A stretch of 64,000 nucleotides of DNA from Bacteroidota bacterium (GTDB lineage Bacteria > Bacteroidota > Bacteroidia > Bacteroidales > Lentimicrobiaceae), in assembly GCA_009773515.1 (NCBI GenBank), contig WSXX01000001.1:186001-250000 (forward strand). Direction: 5' to 3'. Of this stretch, positions 50,388 to 58,929 are shown one piece after another. The notes under the pieces are model-generated. The model had not been told where the DNA came from, did no database searches, and was given only the letters and a program-made list of their open reading frames with translations. A program made the translations under genes and the position numbers. Numbering within the stretch: the first letter of the stretch is position 1; each line of letters begins with the position of its first letter.

Positions 50388-51011
50388 ATGGAAAAAATAA
50401 AAGTCTTCTCCCGATTTGAACGCTTCTGGCACTGGACCCAGATGGCTACGGTTATTCTGCTCACAATTACCGGTTTTGAAATCCATGGGAATTACACACT
50501 ATTTGGCTTTGAAGCATCGGTCAGATTGCACAATGCAGCTGCAATCACATTTATAATTCTCGGAATAATTACAATATTCTGGCTTATTGTCACCGGACAA
50601 TACAAAAATTTTATTCCTACAACTGAGAAGTTCAAAGAACAACTGCAGTATTACACTTCAGGAATTTTCAAAGGTGCAGCACATCCTACCAAGAAATCAT
50701 TTGGCAACAAACTGAATCCACTGCAAAGGGTAATTTATCTGGGTCTGTTGATTTTGATATTCCCGGTTCAAACCATCACAGGACTACTTTATATGTATTA
50801 CCACTATCCTCAGAACCCGATTGATGCCAACGGTTTGTGGTTTGCAGTGATAACACACACATTCGGAGCCTTTCTGATGGTTGCCTTTGTAATAGTTCAC
50901 GTTTACATGACCACAACCGGCCACAGACTCTCCACAAACATCAAAGCCATGATCTCCGGGTATGAGGAAGAGCCTGCAGAAGAACATAAAACCGATAATC
51001 AACCCGCTTAA
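50388..51011 (+). CDS. Membrane cytochrome b (thiosulfate reductase/hydrogenase cyt b type)
   Basis: A 207-residue di-heme cytochrome b561-like protein with four membrane helices. FSRFERFWHWTQMATVILLTITGFEIHG opens with the conserved His of helix I, RLHNAAAITF is the next His region, and FAVITHTFGAFLMVAFVIVHVYMTTTGH supplies the last heme ligands. The length is normal for PhsC/cyt b partners. It begins 17 bases after the octaheme cytochrome gene and should pass electrons between the quinone pool and the octaheme protein. Confidence 0.9.
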   Translation: MEKIKVFSRFERFWHWTQMATVILLTITGFEIHGNYTLFGFEASVRLHNAAAITFIILGIITIFWLIVTGQYKNFIPTTEKFKEQLQYYTSGIFKGAAHPTKKSFGNKLNPLQRVIYLGLLILIFPVQTITGLLYMYYHYPQNPIDANGLWFAVITHTFGAFLMVAFVIVHVYMTTTGHRLSTNIKAMISGYEEEPAEEHKTDNQPA

Positions 51012-51022
51012 AACCAACAAAT

Positions 51023-51535
51023 ATGAAAAAAATAGTTTTTGCCATTGCCATCCTTATTGCATTTGCCGCTTGCAGCAAACAGGAAAAATTTGCTTCGGCT
51101 GACGACATGGTGGATCAGGCACTGAAAGAGATAAAATTGATTACAGCCGAAGAACTTCACGGACTGATGAATGGTGAGGAAATTTACACCCTTGTGGATG
51201 TTCGGCAGCCCGAAGAGCATTATCCCGGTTATATTCCCGGCTCAGTAAACATCCCCCGCGGCAGCCTCGAGTTTAATGTTTCTGATTCCACTTTTTGGGA
51301 AGGTGTCGGACTTTATATGCCACTTCCTGATGAAAAAATAGTAGTCTATGATCAGAAAGGAAAACGCGGAATCCTCGCAGCGCAAACCCTTCAGAAACTT
51401 GGATATACAAATGTATTTGCCCTTAAAGAAGGATGGAAAAAATGGGAACTGACTTACCCTGATATTTTTGAAAAAAGCCTTGAAAAACTTGGCGGAGGCG
51501 GCCATGAAACACCAAAATCCGGAGGTGGTTGCTAA
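51023..51535 (+). CDS. Rhodanese-like lipoprotein lacking the catalytic Cys, with C-terminal GGGC
   Basis: A 170-residue lipoprotein (lipobox FAAC, Cys17). The rhodanese domain spans about residues 38-150 (TLVDVRQPEEHYPGYIPGSVNIPRG; FALKEGWKKWELTYP). At the active-site loop, VVYDQKGKRG has Asp110 where active rhodaneses have the persulfide-forming Cys. Instead the only cysteine besides the lipid-bearing one is the last residue: after a flexible GGGGHETPKS segment the protein ends in GGGC (Cys170). A C-terminal thiol on a glycine arm recalls the swinging-arm sulfur carrier SoxY (GGCGG), so a carrier role is an attractive inference. It lies between cytochrome b (11 bases) and a second rhodanese lipoprotein. 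Confidence 0.85.
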   Translation: MKKIVFAIAILIAFAACSKQEKFASADDMVDQALKEIKLITAEELHGLMNGEEIYTLVDVRQPEEHYPGYIPGSVNIPRGSLEFNVSDSTFWEGVGLYMPLPDEKIVVYDQKGKRGILAAQTLQKLGYTNVFALKEGWKKWELTYPDIFEKSLEKLGGGGHETPKSGGGC

Positions 51536-51589
51536 CCCCCTTCTCTAACTTAAATTCAATAAAAACCCACACCTAAAACAAACAACAAC

Positions 51590-52558
51590 ATGAACAAACT
51601 AATGAGATTTTTCCTGATCCTGGCCATTGTACCGGCGCTTGTACTAACAAGTTGCAAAAAGGACGAAACCTTTAATTCTCAAAATGAATTAATAACCTAT
51701 TTAAAAACACAAAATCTAGATATTAATACTATCATTGGTGGTTTTGTGGTTGGAGCACCACCCGCTGACGAAGTTGCTACATTCATCAGTTCAAAATACA
51801 TTATCGACATCCGAAGTGCAGATGAATTTGCTCAGGGACACATTGAAGGTGCTATCCGGGTTGATCTTAAGAACATCCTTATCGAGGCAGAAAAGGCAAA
51901 TAGTAAACCGATTGTTGTAGTTTGTAAAACAGGTCAGACTGCAACTCACGCGGTAGCTTTACTACGTTTGTCAGGATATACAACCGCCACAGCCCTAAAA
52001 TGGGGAATGAGCAGTTGGAATTCAACACTTGATGTTTGGTCAAATAATATTGACAATATTGCCGAAGGTAGTGCAAACTGGACAACTGATGCAGCACCTG
52101 CAGTAAAAAACTTTGGAAGCCCTGTATTTACTACAACCTCTACACAAGCTGAACTTATTCTAAAAGAGAGGGTAGCCCTTGTACTTGAAGAAGGTTTTAT
52201 GACTGTGCAGCCAAGCGATGTTTTAGCAAATCCTTCAAACTATTTTATCAACAACTATTTTAGCGAAACTGATTATGTTGGCTTTGGTCATGTTAAAGGA
52301 GCATATCGCATTAATCCTCTGCTAGTCGTTGAAGGTCAGGTAAATAATCTTGATCCATCAAGTCAAGTTCTGACATATTGTTATACAGGACAAACTTCAG
52401 CTGCAATTACAGCTTACCTGAGGGTAATAGGTTATAATGCAAAAAGCGTAATGTGGGGCATGAATAAATTTTCCAACGCAAACGCTGCATGGGCTGAATC
52501 CCCTAACAAATGGAAATCAACAATGTCAAAGAACCTTCCTATTGTAACCGGTAACTAA
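51590..52558 (+). CDS. Tandem rhodanese lipoprotein with two active-site cysteines
   Basis: A 322-residue lipoprotein (lipobox VLTSC, Cys22) with two rhodanese domains. Domain 1 (about 55-150) has VVVCKTGQTATHA with Cys112; domain 2 (about 200-310) has LTYCYTGQTSAAI with Cys264. Both loops are near identical, CxTGQT, unlike CRxGxR of typical thiosulfate sulfurtransferases. It should bind and pass sulfane sulfur in the periplasm or on the membrane. It sits in the operon between the GGGC rhodanese and the porin. Confidence 0.87.
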   Translation: MNKLMRFFLILAIVPALVLTSCKKDETFNSQNELITYLKTQNLDINTIIGGFVVGAPPADEVATFISSKYIIDIRSADEFAQGHIEGAIRVDLKNILIEAEKANSKPIVVVCKTGQTATHAVALLRLSGYTTATALKWGMSSWNSTLDVWSNNIDNIAEGSANWTTDAAPAVKNFGSPVFTTTSTQAELILKERVALVLEEGFMTVQPSDVLANPSNYFINNYFSETDYVGFGHVKGAYRINPLLVVEGQVNNLDPSSQVLTYCYTGQTSAAITAYLRVIGYNAKSVMWGMNKFSNANAAWAESPNKWKSTMSKNLPIVTGN

Positions 52559-52565
52559 TTCTACT

Positions 52566-53630
52566 TTGATGAAAAAACTGATTTTTGCAATTTTCGCTAT
52601 AGCAGCTCTCAGCACAACCCGGGTCTCAGCTCAGGGTTGTGGGGGAGCCCCTTCGGAAGAAGGAATAAAAATGTTCGGGTTTCTACAATCGCAGTATAAA
52701 TACTCGCTTACTGAACCAACAACCAACACTTTTAGCTTTGAAAGGGCGCGTATCGGAGCTATGGGCAAAATTCCTTATGATTTTTCTTATTACCTCGTTT
52801 TGGAACTTAGTCCTTTTATGTCAGCAAGACCAGAGGATAATAGTGCATATCTTTTAGATGCGTTTATTACTTATGATCGATTTAAAATGGCAAAACTCTC
52901 AATGGGTTCGTTTAAAACTCCGTTTGGGATGGAAACAAATACACCATGCAACGGGCTAATGACAGTTTACCGTTCAAAAGCAACTCTACAAATGGTATCA
53001 CCTTTCCGGGATCTGGGATTAATGCTGTTGGGGGGTGATGAAAATACTCTTGTCCAGTATCAGCTTGGTTTAATGAATGGATCTGGCTTGCTTATCCCAA
53101 CTGGTAAAATTGATGATAAAAACAGGAAAAAAGATGTAGTGGGACGCTTTGTAGTTCACCCTGTAGATTTCTTGAATGTTGGTGGAAGTTTTCGTTATGG
53201 GTATCCTGGTGATAACAATAATGAAGCAACAAGGCTAAGTCTGGGACTTGAATTAAAGGCTAAGTATTCAGGCTTTACTTTGTTGAGTGAATTTATTTAT
53301 GATGAAGGAGCTCTGAATGATGCTGCTGGCGGATGTAGCGGCACTCCGGTTGATATAGGAAAAGTTCGGAAAGGAGCTTACGTTTCAATGGCTTATATGT
53401 CAAAATGGAATGTAGAACCGGTTTTTATGTATGACTTTTTTCATAGCGGATTCATGAATACTTCTTCTGGTCAAGATATTCCCATTGAAGAAAAATACAA
53501 TACTCTGACTTTTGGTTTGAATTATTTCTTTAATGACTGGACTCGATTACAGGTTAACTACTTGTACAGAGCAGAAACTCTGGAACAAAAAAACGACGAA
53601 ATCGTTGTTCAATTACAGGTTAAATTCTAA
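52566..53630 (+). CDS. Outer membrane porin of the OprP/phosphate-selective type
   Basis: A 354-residue exported beta-barrel protein with signal peptide (cut after RVSAQ, residue 23), a short mature N-terminus with QGCGGAPSEE, and regularly spaced aromatic strands closing with EIVVQLQVKF, whose final Phe is typical of outer membrane proteins. RARIGAMGKIPYDFSYYLVLELSP and MGSFKTPFGMETNTP are phosphate-selective porin O/P-like. In this operon it likely admits small sulfur oxyanions such as thiosulfate or tetrathionate, an inference from context. It begins 7 bases after the previous gene. Confidence 0.85.
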   Translation: MMKKLIFAIFAIAALSTTRVSAQGCGGAPSEEGIKMFGFLQSQYKYSLTEPTTNTFSFERARIGAMGKIPYDFSYYLVLELSPFMSARPEDNSAYLLDAFITYDRFKMAKLSMGSFKTPFGMETNTPCNGLMTVYRSKATLQMVSPFRDLGLMLLGGDENTLVQYQLGLMNGSGLLIPTGKIDDKNRKKDVVGRFVVHPVDFLNVGGSFRYGYPGDNNNEATRLSLGLELKAKYSGFTLLSEFIYDEGALNDAAGGCSGTPVDIGKVRKGAYVSMAYMSKWNVEPVFMYDFFHSGFMNTSSGQDIPIEEKYNTLTFGLNYFFNDWTRLQVNYLYRAETLEQKNDEIVVQLQVKF

Positions 53631-53646
53631 TTAAAAACTAAACGAA

Positions 53647-54498
53647 ATGAAAAAACTTTTTTTAACTGCCATCGCTTTTGTTGCTTTGGGCATAGTTGCT
53701 CAGGCTCAGGATCTCATTACTGTTGCCGAACTGAGCTCAAAAATAAAAGATGCAAATTACGTGGTTGTTTCTGCCGAAGTTGAAACTGAATATGCAAAAG
53801 TTCATATCAACGATGCTGTAAACGTTTCCTATAAAAGCCTGGAAAAAACAGGTGGAGTTGAAGGACTCCTGCAGTCTCCTGCCGAACTCGCAAAAATTTT
53901 TGGCGCAAAGGGACTCAGTGAAAAGAAAACCATTGTAGTTTATGACGAAGGAGCCGGTAAATATGCAAGCAGGCTTTATTGGACACTGAAGTACATGGGA
54001 GCTCCTAATGTAAAAATTCTTGATGGTGGTATGGTTGCATGGAAAGCTGGTCGTAAACCGGTTACCAAAAATCCATCTACCGTAAAACCCGCAACTTTTA
54101 CCCCTGCGCTGAACAAAGCTATTTATGCCGACATGAAAGAGGTACAAGCGGCTGCAGGAAATGCAAAAGTTATACTGGTTGATTTACGTGAAGTAGCTGA
54201 ATTCACAGGAAAAGACCCGAAAAACAACAAAGGTCGTATCCCTGGTTCGGTTAATGTAGATCACACAACTTTAAATGCTGCAAACAGTCTTTATAAATCA
54301 AAGGCTGAGCTTGAAAAACTCTTTACAGCAGCCGGTGCAACCAAAGACAAAACCATTATTCTTGTATGTCCTACAGGTGTAAGAGCAGGCAAAGGATACT
54401 TTGCACTGAAATCCATCCTTGGATATCCGAACGTTAAAGTTTATGAAGGTGGCGTTAATGAATGGGCTGCCACAGCTTCAAACAAATTAGACAAATAA
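53647..54498 (+). CDS. Periplasmic thiosulfate/3-mercaptopyruvate-type sulfurtransferase
   Basis: A 283-residue exported two-domain rhodanese of the SseA/TST type. Signal peptide ends near AQAQ (residue 21). The N-terminal domain has VVYDEGAGKYASRLYW, with the usual non-catalytic Asp; the C-terminal domain has ILVCPTGVRAGKG with catalytic Cys241. Here CPTGVRA differs from CGSGVTA of mercaptopyruvate enzymes and CRxGxR of rhodaneses, so substrate preference is open. It is the last gene of the operon and is followed by a terminator. Confidence 0.9.
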   Translation: MKKLFLTAIAFVALGIVAQAQDLITVAELSSKIKDANYVVVSAEVETEYAKVHINDAVNVSYKSLEKTGGVEGLLQSPAELAKIFGAKGLSEKKTIVVYDEGAGKYASRLYWTLKYMGAPNVKILDGGMVAWKAGRKPVTKNPSTVKPATFTPALNKAIYADMKEVQAAAGNAKVILVDLREVAEFTGKDPKNNKGRIPGSVNVDHTTLNAANSLYKSKAELEKLFTAAGATKDKTIILVCPTGVRAGKGYFALKSILGYPNVKVYEGGVNEWAATASNKLDK

Positions 54499-54516
54499 GT
54501 GTAGTTTGTGTTTTTG

Positions 54517-54555
54517 AAACCGGATACTGCTAAAGCGGTGTCCGGTTTTTTTTTT
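54517..54555 (+). terminator. Rho-independent terminator of the sulfur-redox operon
   Basis: AAACCGGATAC pairs with GTGTCCGGTTT (one mismatch) around about nine bases and runs into a long T-tract. Confidence 0.88.
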
Positions 54556-54634
54556 GCATAAATTTTATAACCCTGATAAAAATGTTATCATTATGTGATT
54601 GTATTATTATGTCGTTTGGTTAATGAATATTGTC

Positions 54635-54677
54635 TTTGACTCCGCTCAGACTGACAGTCATCCTGAACGGAGTCGAA
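54635..54677. repeat. Interspersed inverted repeat (GACTCCGYTCAG)
   Basis: GACTCCGCTCAG (54638-54649) and CTGAACGGAGTC (54663-54674) pair with one mismatch and extend three bases outward. Elements of this type are scattered through many Bacteroidota genomes; likely a REP/MITE-like remnant. Confidence 0.7.
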
Positions 54678-54875
54678 GGATATTTGGTTCACTTATCAGC
54701 AAATTCGAAACATAAAATAAACGATATTGAATTGTATTTCAGAAATATAGGCCCATAAATCAATCAATCTGAGCCGTCATTTAATAAATAAAAAAAAACT
54801 CTTGTTAATTATTATTACTTAATCTAATTTTACAGTTTGCTTAGTGTATCATTTACACAAACAAAACTCCTTTTT

Positions 54876-54894
54876 CCTGCAAATACTTTGCAGG
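54876..54894. promoter_or_regulatory. Palindrome CCTGCAAA-TAC-TTTGCAGG
   Basis: Perfect 8-base arms around three bases, 120 bases before the MFS transporter start. It is the only strong symmetric site ahead of the glycan locus and could be an operator for it; a simple hairpin is the alternative. Confidence 0.4.
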
Positions 54895-55013
54895 CGAATA
54901 AGGCGATCTTCTTTTCAGATTTTTTGATTACTTTTATTGGTTACAAATAAGGATTGAATACTTTTTAACTCAACAATAAAATTTCAAAAACAAATCCACA
55001 AACACACACACAC

Positions 55014-56357
55014 ATGAGTAAACAGGACAACAGCTACAAAGTGGGAATGTCGGTTATTGGCTCTATCTTTTTTATCTTTGGTTTCGCCACAACCTTCATC
55101 ATTACCTTAAGTGCTAAAGTAAAGGACATTTTTGAGCTCAGTGAATTTGAAGCTCAAATGCTGAACTTTGCTTTCTTTATCACTTATGCAATACTATCAA
55201 TTCCTATTGGATTATACATTAAGAAAATAGGATACAAGCGGGCACTGATTATCGGATTACTACTCATGGCTGCCGGAGGTTTACTATTTTATCCTTCGTC
55301 AAGCATTCCTTCGTTTCCTTTGTTTCTTGTTTCCACCTTTATTCTTGCTGCAGGAGTTGTATTCCTGCAAACAGCAGCCAATCCTTATGTTACAGCATTA
55401 GGCCCCGAAGTAACTGCTTCAAGCCGTTTAAACCTGACTCAGGCGTTGAACTCTATAGCTACTATGGTTGCCCCATGGATTATTGCTGTTTTTATCTTTA
55501 CAGGAGCATCAGAAATGCTTGACGCCGCTGGAAAAGCAGAAACAGTGCAGATTCCGTTTGTCATTATGAGTGTGCTTATTGTCATTATTGCACTTCTCAT
55601 TATGACCATCAAACTTCCTGAAATTGCCCAAACCGCAACGATTTCAAAAAAGAGTGTATGGAAATACCCCCATGTACTGCTGGGAGCTGTAGCTATTTTC
55701 TTTTATGTAGGTGCTGAAGTTGGAAACGGAAGTCTTATCATCAGCTATCTGAAAACCACCAACGGCATGGACCCTGAAATGGCCTCGACTTATGCAGCCA
55801 TTTATTGGGGAGGAGCTATGGTTGGCCGATTCTTCGGATCTTTTATGTTTTCAGGCATCAGCATGTCTAAAAAAATAACCTACGCCATTCCTGTTTTGAT
55901 TCTGGCACTGGTCTCAGGGTCATTCGTTACCGGCTGGAACTGGAATATCGGCGGTATCTTTCTGGGAATTTCGGTTATTAACTTCCTGATTATGCAGATC
56001 GGAACCGGCAAAGCTGCACGTACCCTTGCAGTTTTTGCATTGGTAGCGGCATTACTCGATATTATTACCAGCTTTGGCACTGGTCAGGTGGCATTATGGA
56101 CTGTTATTTCAATCGGATTGTTCAATTCGATTATGTTCCCGAATATTTTCACCCTTGCTGTGAAAGACCTTGATTCAGGTGAGTTAAGCACTGCTTCAGG
56201 CATCATAAACACCTTAATTTTTGGTGGAGCGATTATTCCTCCGATTATGGGAAGCGTTGCCGACAATTTCGGTTACACCTGGGCCTTCATCGTACCGGCT
56301 CTTTGTTACTTATACATCTTCTATTACGCGGTTAAAGGCGCTCACATCAGAAGGTAA
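55014..56357 (+). CDS. FucP-like MFS sugar transporter
   Basis: A 447-residue major facilitator with 12 membrane segments, of the FucP/glucose-galactose branch. IGSIFFIFGFATTFIITLSAKVKDIFELSEFEAQ starts the protein, IGLYIKKIGYKRALIIG is the loop 2-3 motif, and VFLQTAANPYVTALGPE with SSRLNLTQALNSIATMVAP is the signature of this subfamily. It imports a sugar or disaccharide across the cytoplasmic membrane by proton symport. The glycoside hydrolase gene follows at 14 bases, so it should take up its products. Confidence 0.9.
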   Translation: MSKQDNSYKVGMSVIGSIFFIFGFATTFIITLSAKVKDIFELSEFEAQMLNFAFFITYAILSIPIGLYIKKIGYKRALIIGLLLMAAGGLLFYPSSSIPSFPLFLVSTFILAAGVVFLQTAANPYVTALGPEVTASSRLNLTQALNSIATMVAPWIIAVFIFTGASEMLDAAGKAETVQIPFVIMSVLIVIIALLIMTIKLPEIAQTATISKKSVWKYPHVLLGAVAIFFYVGAEVGNGSLIISYLKTTNGMDPEMASTYAAIYWGGAMVGRFFGSFMFSGISMSKKITYAIPVLILALVSGSFVTGWNWNIGGIFLGISVINFLIMQIGTGKAARTLAVFALVAALLDIITSFGTGQVALWTVISIGLFNSIMFPNIFTLAVKDLDSGELSTASGIINTLIFGGAIIPPIMGSVADNFGYTWAFIVPALCYLYIFYYAVKGAHIRR

Positions 56358-56371
56358 TCAACAAAAAAACC

Positions 56372-58795
56372 ATGAAACAAAGCCTCAACCGAAAACTGAA
56401 ATTATTCCTCACCCTGATGACTTTCTGGCTTTTTTCCAGCCAGATTGCAGGCCAGACTTATCTTTACTTTCAGGATAGCCCAACCTCTGATCTCTACGAT
56501 TTCAGTTGGATGGAGCTAACCCCTCCAAGTGAGCTGGCTCGTATGGGCAGTGAATTGCGGAAGTTTCCGGTTGAGACTTCGACTCCTGCTGTCCAGGGCA
56601 CAAATAGCCTGAGATTACAATGGAAATCAGTTACAGGTGGCGACTGGGTTGCCATAGCTGCCGGATTAAACTGGACCGAAAAAAACATCAGCAATACCGA
56701 TACGCTTACATTCTGGCTCCGCTCTTTGGAAGGACTGAACAATGCTCTTTTGCCACGGATTTTCATGGAAGATGTTTCAAATACCAAAACTACAAAACAC
56801 ATCTTCTCAACCTGGTGTCCCGAATTGCTTCCCGGAATATGGACAAGGGTTGCCATACCCATGAGCCTTTTTCTTGAGTTCGGCGACCCGGTTGATTTTA
56901 CAAGAATTAAAACCATTGGTTTTGCCCAAAATGAAACTGATGGACTTACACATACTCTTTTGGTTGATGATATGCGGGTTTTTACCGGCGACGGTACTTC
57001 GCCTCCGGCTTCTCAACCAACGGGAGTTGCAGCTTTGGGTTATGACAGTCACGCCGAAGTTACATGGAATAAGAATCCTGAAAATTACATCAACGGATAT
57101 GAAGTTCAACGCTCTGTAAACGGAGGAAATACATGGACAACCGTATATGTAACCGACAAAAACACAACCCGGCATATTGACTGGCTCCGTAGTTTAGGCA
57201 ACAATATTACAGCTTTGTATCGCATCAGCGCTTTGAATTCAGCAAACGAAGCATCTGTGCCCTCAGAAGTGGTTTCGGCCATCACCCGCAATTTTAGTGA
57301 TGAAGAGCTGCTGGAGATGGTTCAGGAATATACATTCAGGTACTTCTACGATTTTGCTCATCCCGCTTCAGGAATGGCCCGTGAACGAAACACTTCAGGC
57401 GATGTGATAACATCCGGCGGTTCCGGATTTGGGATAATGGCTTTGATTACAGGAATTGAACGCGGCTTTATAACCCGGGAAGAAGGCCTGGATCATATGA
57501 TCAAAATTCTGAACTTCCTTGAAACTGCCGACCGTTTTCACGGCGTGTGGCCACACTGGATGAACGGAAATACCGGCGAAGTTGTATCTTTCAGCCAGTA
57601 CGACAACGGAGGTGATCTTGTTGAAACTGCCTTTTTGATTCAGGGTCTTCTCACAGCCCGGCAGTACTTCAATCAGCAGGTTCCTGAAGAGCAGCAGATT
57701 GCATCCCGTATTACTACCTTGTGGGAGGGTGTTGAATGGGACTGGTATTCACGTAATAATTCAGGTGCACTTTACTGGCATTGGTCTCCAAACTATGGCT
57801 GGCAAATGAATATGCAGGTAAGAGGATGGAATGAAGCTTCAATCGTTTACATGCTTGCCATTGCTTCTCCAACTCACCCTGTTCCTGCATCATACTGGAA
57901 CAACGGCTGGGCAGGAATGCCCTATTATACAAACGGAGGTTCATTCTATGGTTTCACACTTGATGTTGGCTGGGACAGAGGTGGGCCGCTCTTTTTTGCG
58001 CATTACTCCTTTCTTGGATTCGATCCAAGGAATATCAAGGATAATTATACCAATTATTTCAATCTCAACCGCAACCACACACTTATCCACAGGGCTTACA
58101 GCATTGATAATCCTCAGAACCACACCGGTTACGGCCCCAATTGCTGGGGGCTGACTGCCAGCGACGATCCCGATGGCTACACGGTGCATGAACCCGGGTC
58201 AGGACGCGACAACGGTACCATTACTCCCACAGCCGCACTTTCATCGATGCCCTACACTCCGCAGGAATCAATTGATGCACTCAAACATTTTTACCGTGAA
58301 CTCGGCAATAAAACCTGGGGATGGATGGGATTTTACGATGCATTCAACCAAAAAAGAAACTGGTGGGCCACTTCTTACCTTGCCATCGATCAGGGCCCGA
58401 TTATAGGTATGATAGAAAACCATCGCTCAGGCCTGCTATGGGAAAATTTTATGGCCAATCCTGAAATTGCACCAATGCTAACATCTATTGGTTTTGTGCC
58501 CGACCCATTTGACCTTGAAGAAATAAGTACCACTCAGCATGGATTTAATATTTTCCCAAACCCCTCGTATAGCGGAACCACGACCCTGGCATTCAATTCT
58601 TTATCAACTGATAACATTAAAATTTCAGTTGCCGATTTAACCGGCAAAACTGTAAAAGAAATTTCGGGGTTATCGGTTAGTGTGCCGGGTGTGATCAGCA
58701 TAAACATCAATACAACTGATCTGCCAAAAGGAATGTATCTGATTACTACTTCAGGCACAAAAAACCATATCACAAAAAAACTTTTCATTCATTAA
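56372..58795 (+). CDS. Secreted glucoamylase-family (GH144-like) glycoside hydrolase with T9SS tail
   Basis: An 807-residue secreted enzyme. Order: signal peptide (cut near AGQ, residue 28); a carbohydrate-binding-like beta domain (about 30-205, closing HTLLVDDMRVFTG); a fibronectin type III domain (about 210-300); the (alpha/alpha)6 glucoamylase-family domain (about 305-715, with YTFRYFYDFAHPASGMARERN, SGGSGFGIMALITGIERGFI, NNGWAGMPYYTNGGSFYG and GYTVHEPGSGRDNGTI); and a T9SS type A domain (about 730-807, NIFPNPSYSGTTTLAF). The catalytic domain resembles GH144 endo-beta-1,2-glucanases and relatives (PF10091). Its locus, MFS plus SusCD, fits degradation of a beta-glucan; beta-1,2-glucan is a reasoned guess. 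Confidence 0.87.
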   Translation: MKQSLNRKLKLFLTLMTFWLFSSQIAGQTYLYFQDSPTSDLYDFSWMELTPPSELARMGSELRKFPVETSTPAVQGTNSLRLQWKSVTGGDWVAIAAGLNWTEKNISNTDTLTFWLRSLEGLNNALLPRIFMEDVSNTKTTKHIFSTWCPELLPGIWTRVAIPMSLFLEFGDPVDFTRIKTIGFAQNETDGLTHTLLVDDMRVFTGDGTSPPASQPTGVAALGYDSHAEVTWNKNPENYINGYEVQRSVNGGNTWTTVYVTDKNTTRHIDWLRSLGNNITALYRISALNSANEASVPSEVVSAITRNFSDEELLEMVQEYTFRYFYDFAHPASGMARERNTSGDVITSGGSGFGIMALITGIERGFITREEGLDHMIKILNFLETADRFHGVWPHWMNGNTGEVVSFSQYDNGGDLVETAFLIQGLLTARQYFNQQVPEEQQIASRITTLWEGVEWDWYSRNNSGALYWHWSPNYGWQMNMQVRGWNEASIVYMLAIASPTHPVPASYWNNGWAGMPYYTNGGSFYGFTLDVGWDRGGPLFFAHYSFLGFDPRNIKDNYTNYFNLNRNHTLIHRAYSIDNPQNHTGYGPNCWGLTASDDPDGYTVHEPGSGRDNGTITPTAALSSMPYTPQESIDALKHFYRELGNKTWGWMGFYDAFNQKRNWWATSYLAIDQGPIIGMIENHRSGLLWENFMANPEIAPMLTSIGFVPDPFDLEEISTTQHGFNIFPNPSYSGTTTLAFNSLSTDNIKISVADLTGKTVKEISGLSVSVPGVISININTTDLPKGMYLITTSGTKNHITKKLFIH

Positions 58796-58929
58796 CCATT
58801 TTTTAATTAATAAAAACCTGAGAAAGGAGGTACCCGCAAAACACAAGTAATTGCAACAGATTCATAAAAGAAAGAAGAATATCGGGTTCAATATTACCAA
58901 ACCTAAACCAACAACCAAAAGACAACCAA

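Larger units (their letters stand above)
54556..55013. other. Intergenic stretch with two inverted repeats
   Basis: No gene is seen. It contains the interspersed inverted repeat at 54635-54677 and the perfect palindrome at 54876-54894, then AT-rich leader sequence before the MFS gene. No exact TAnnTTTG box was found. Confidence 0.5.

Noticed and set aside
58823-58831. Strong Shine-Dalgarno AAAGGAGGT before a hidden gene
   Set aside because: No ATG, GTG or TTG opens a credible frame within 4-12 bases, and the SusC start is about 100 bases away.
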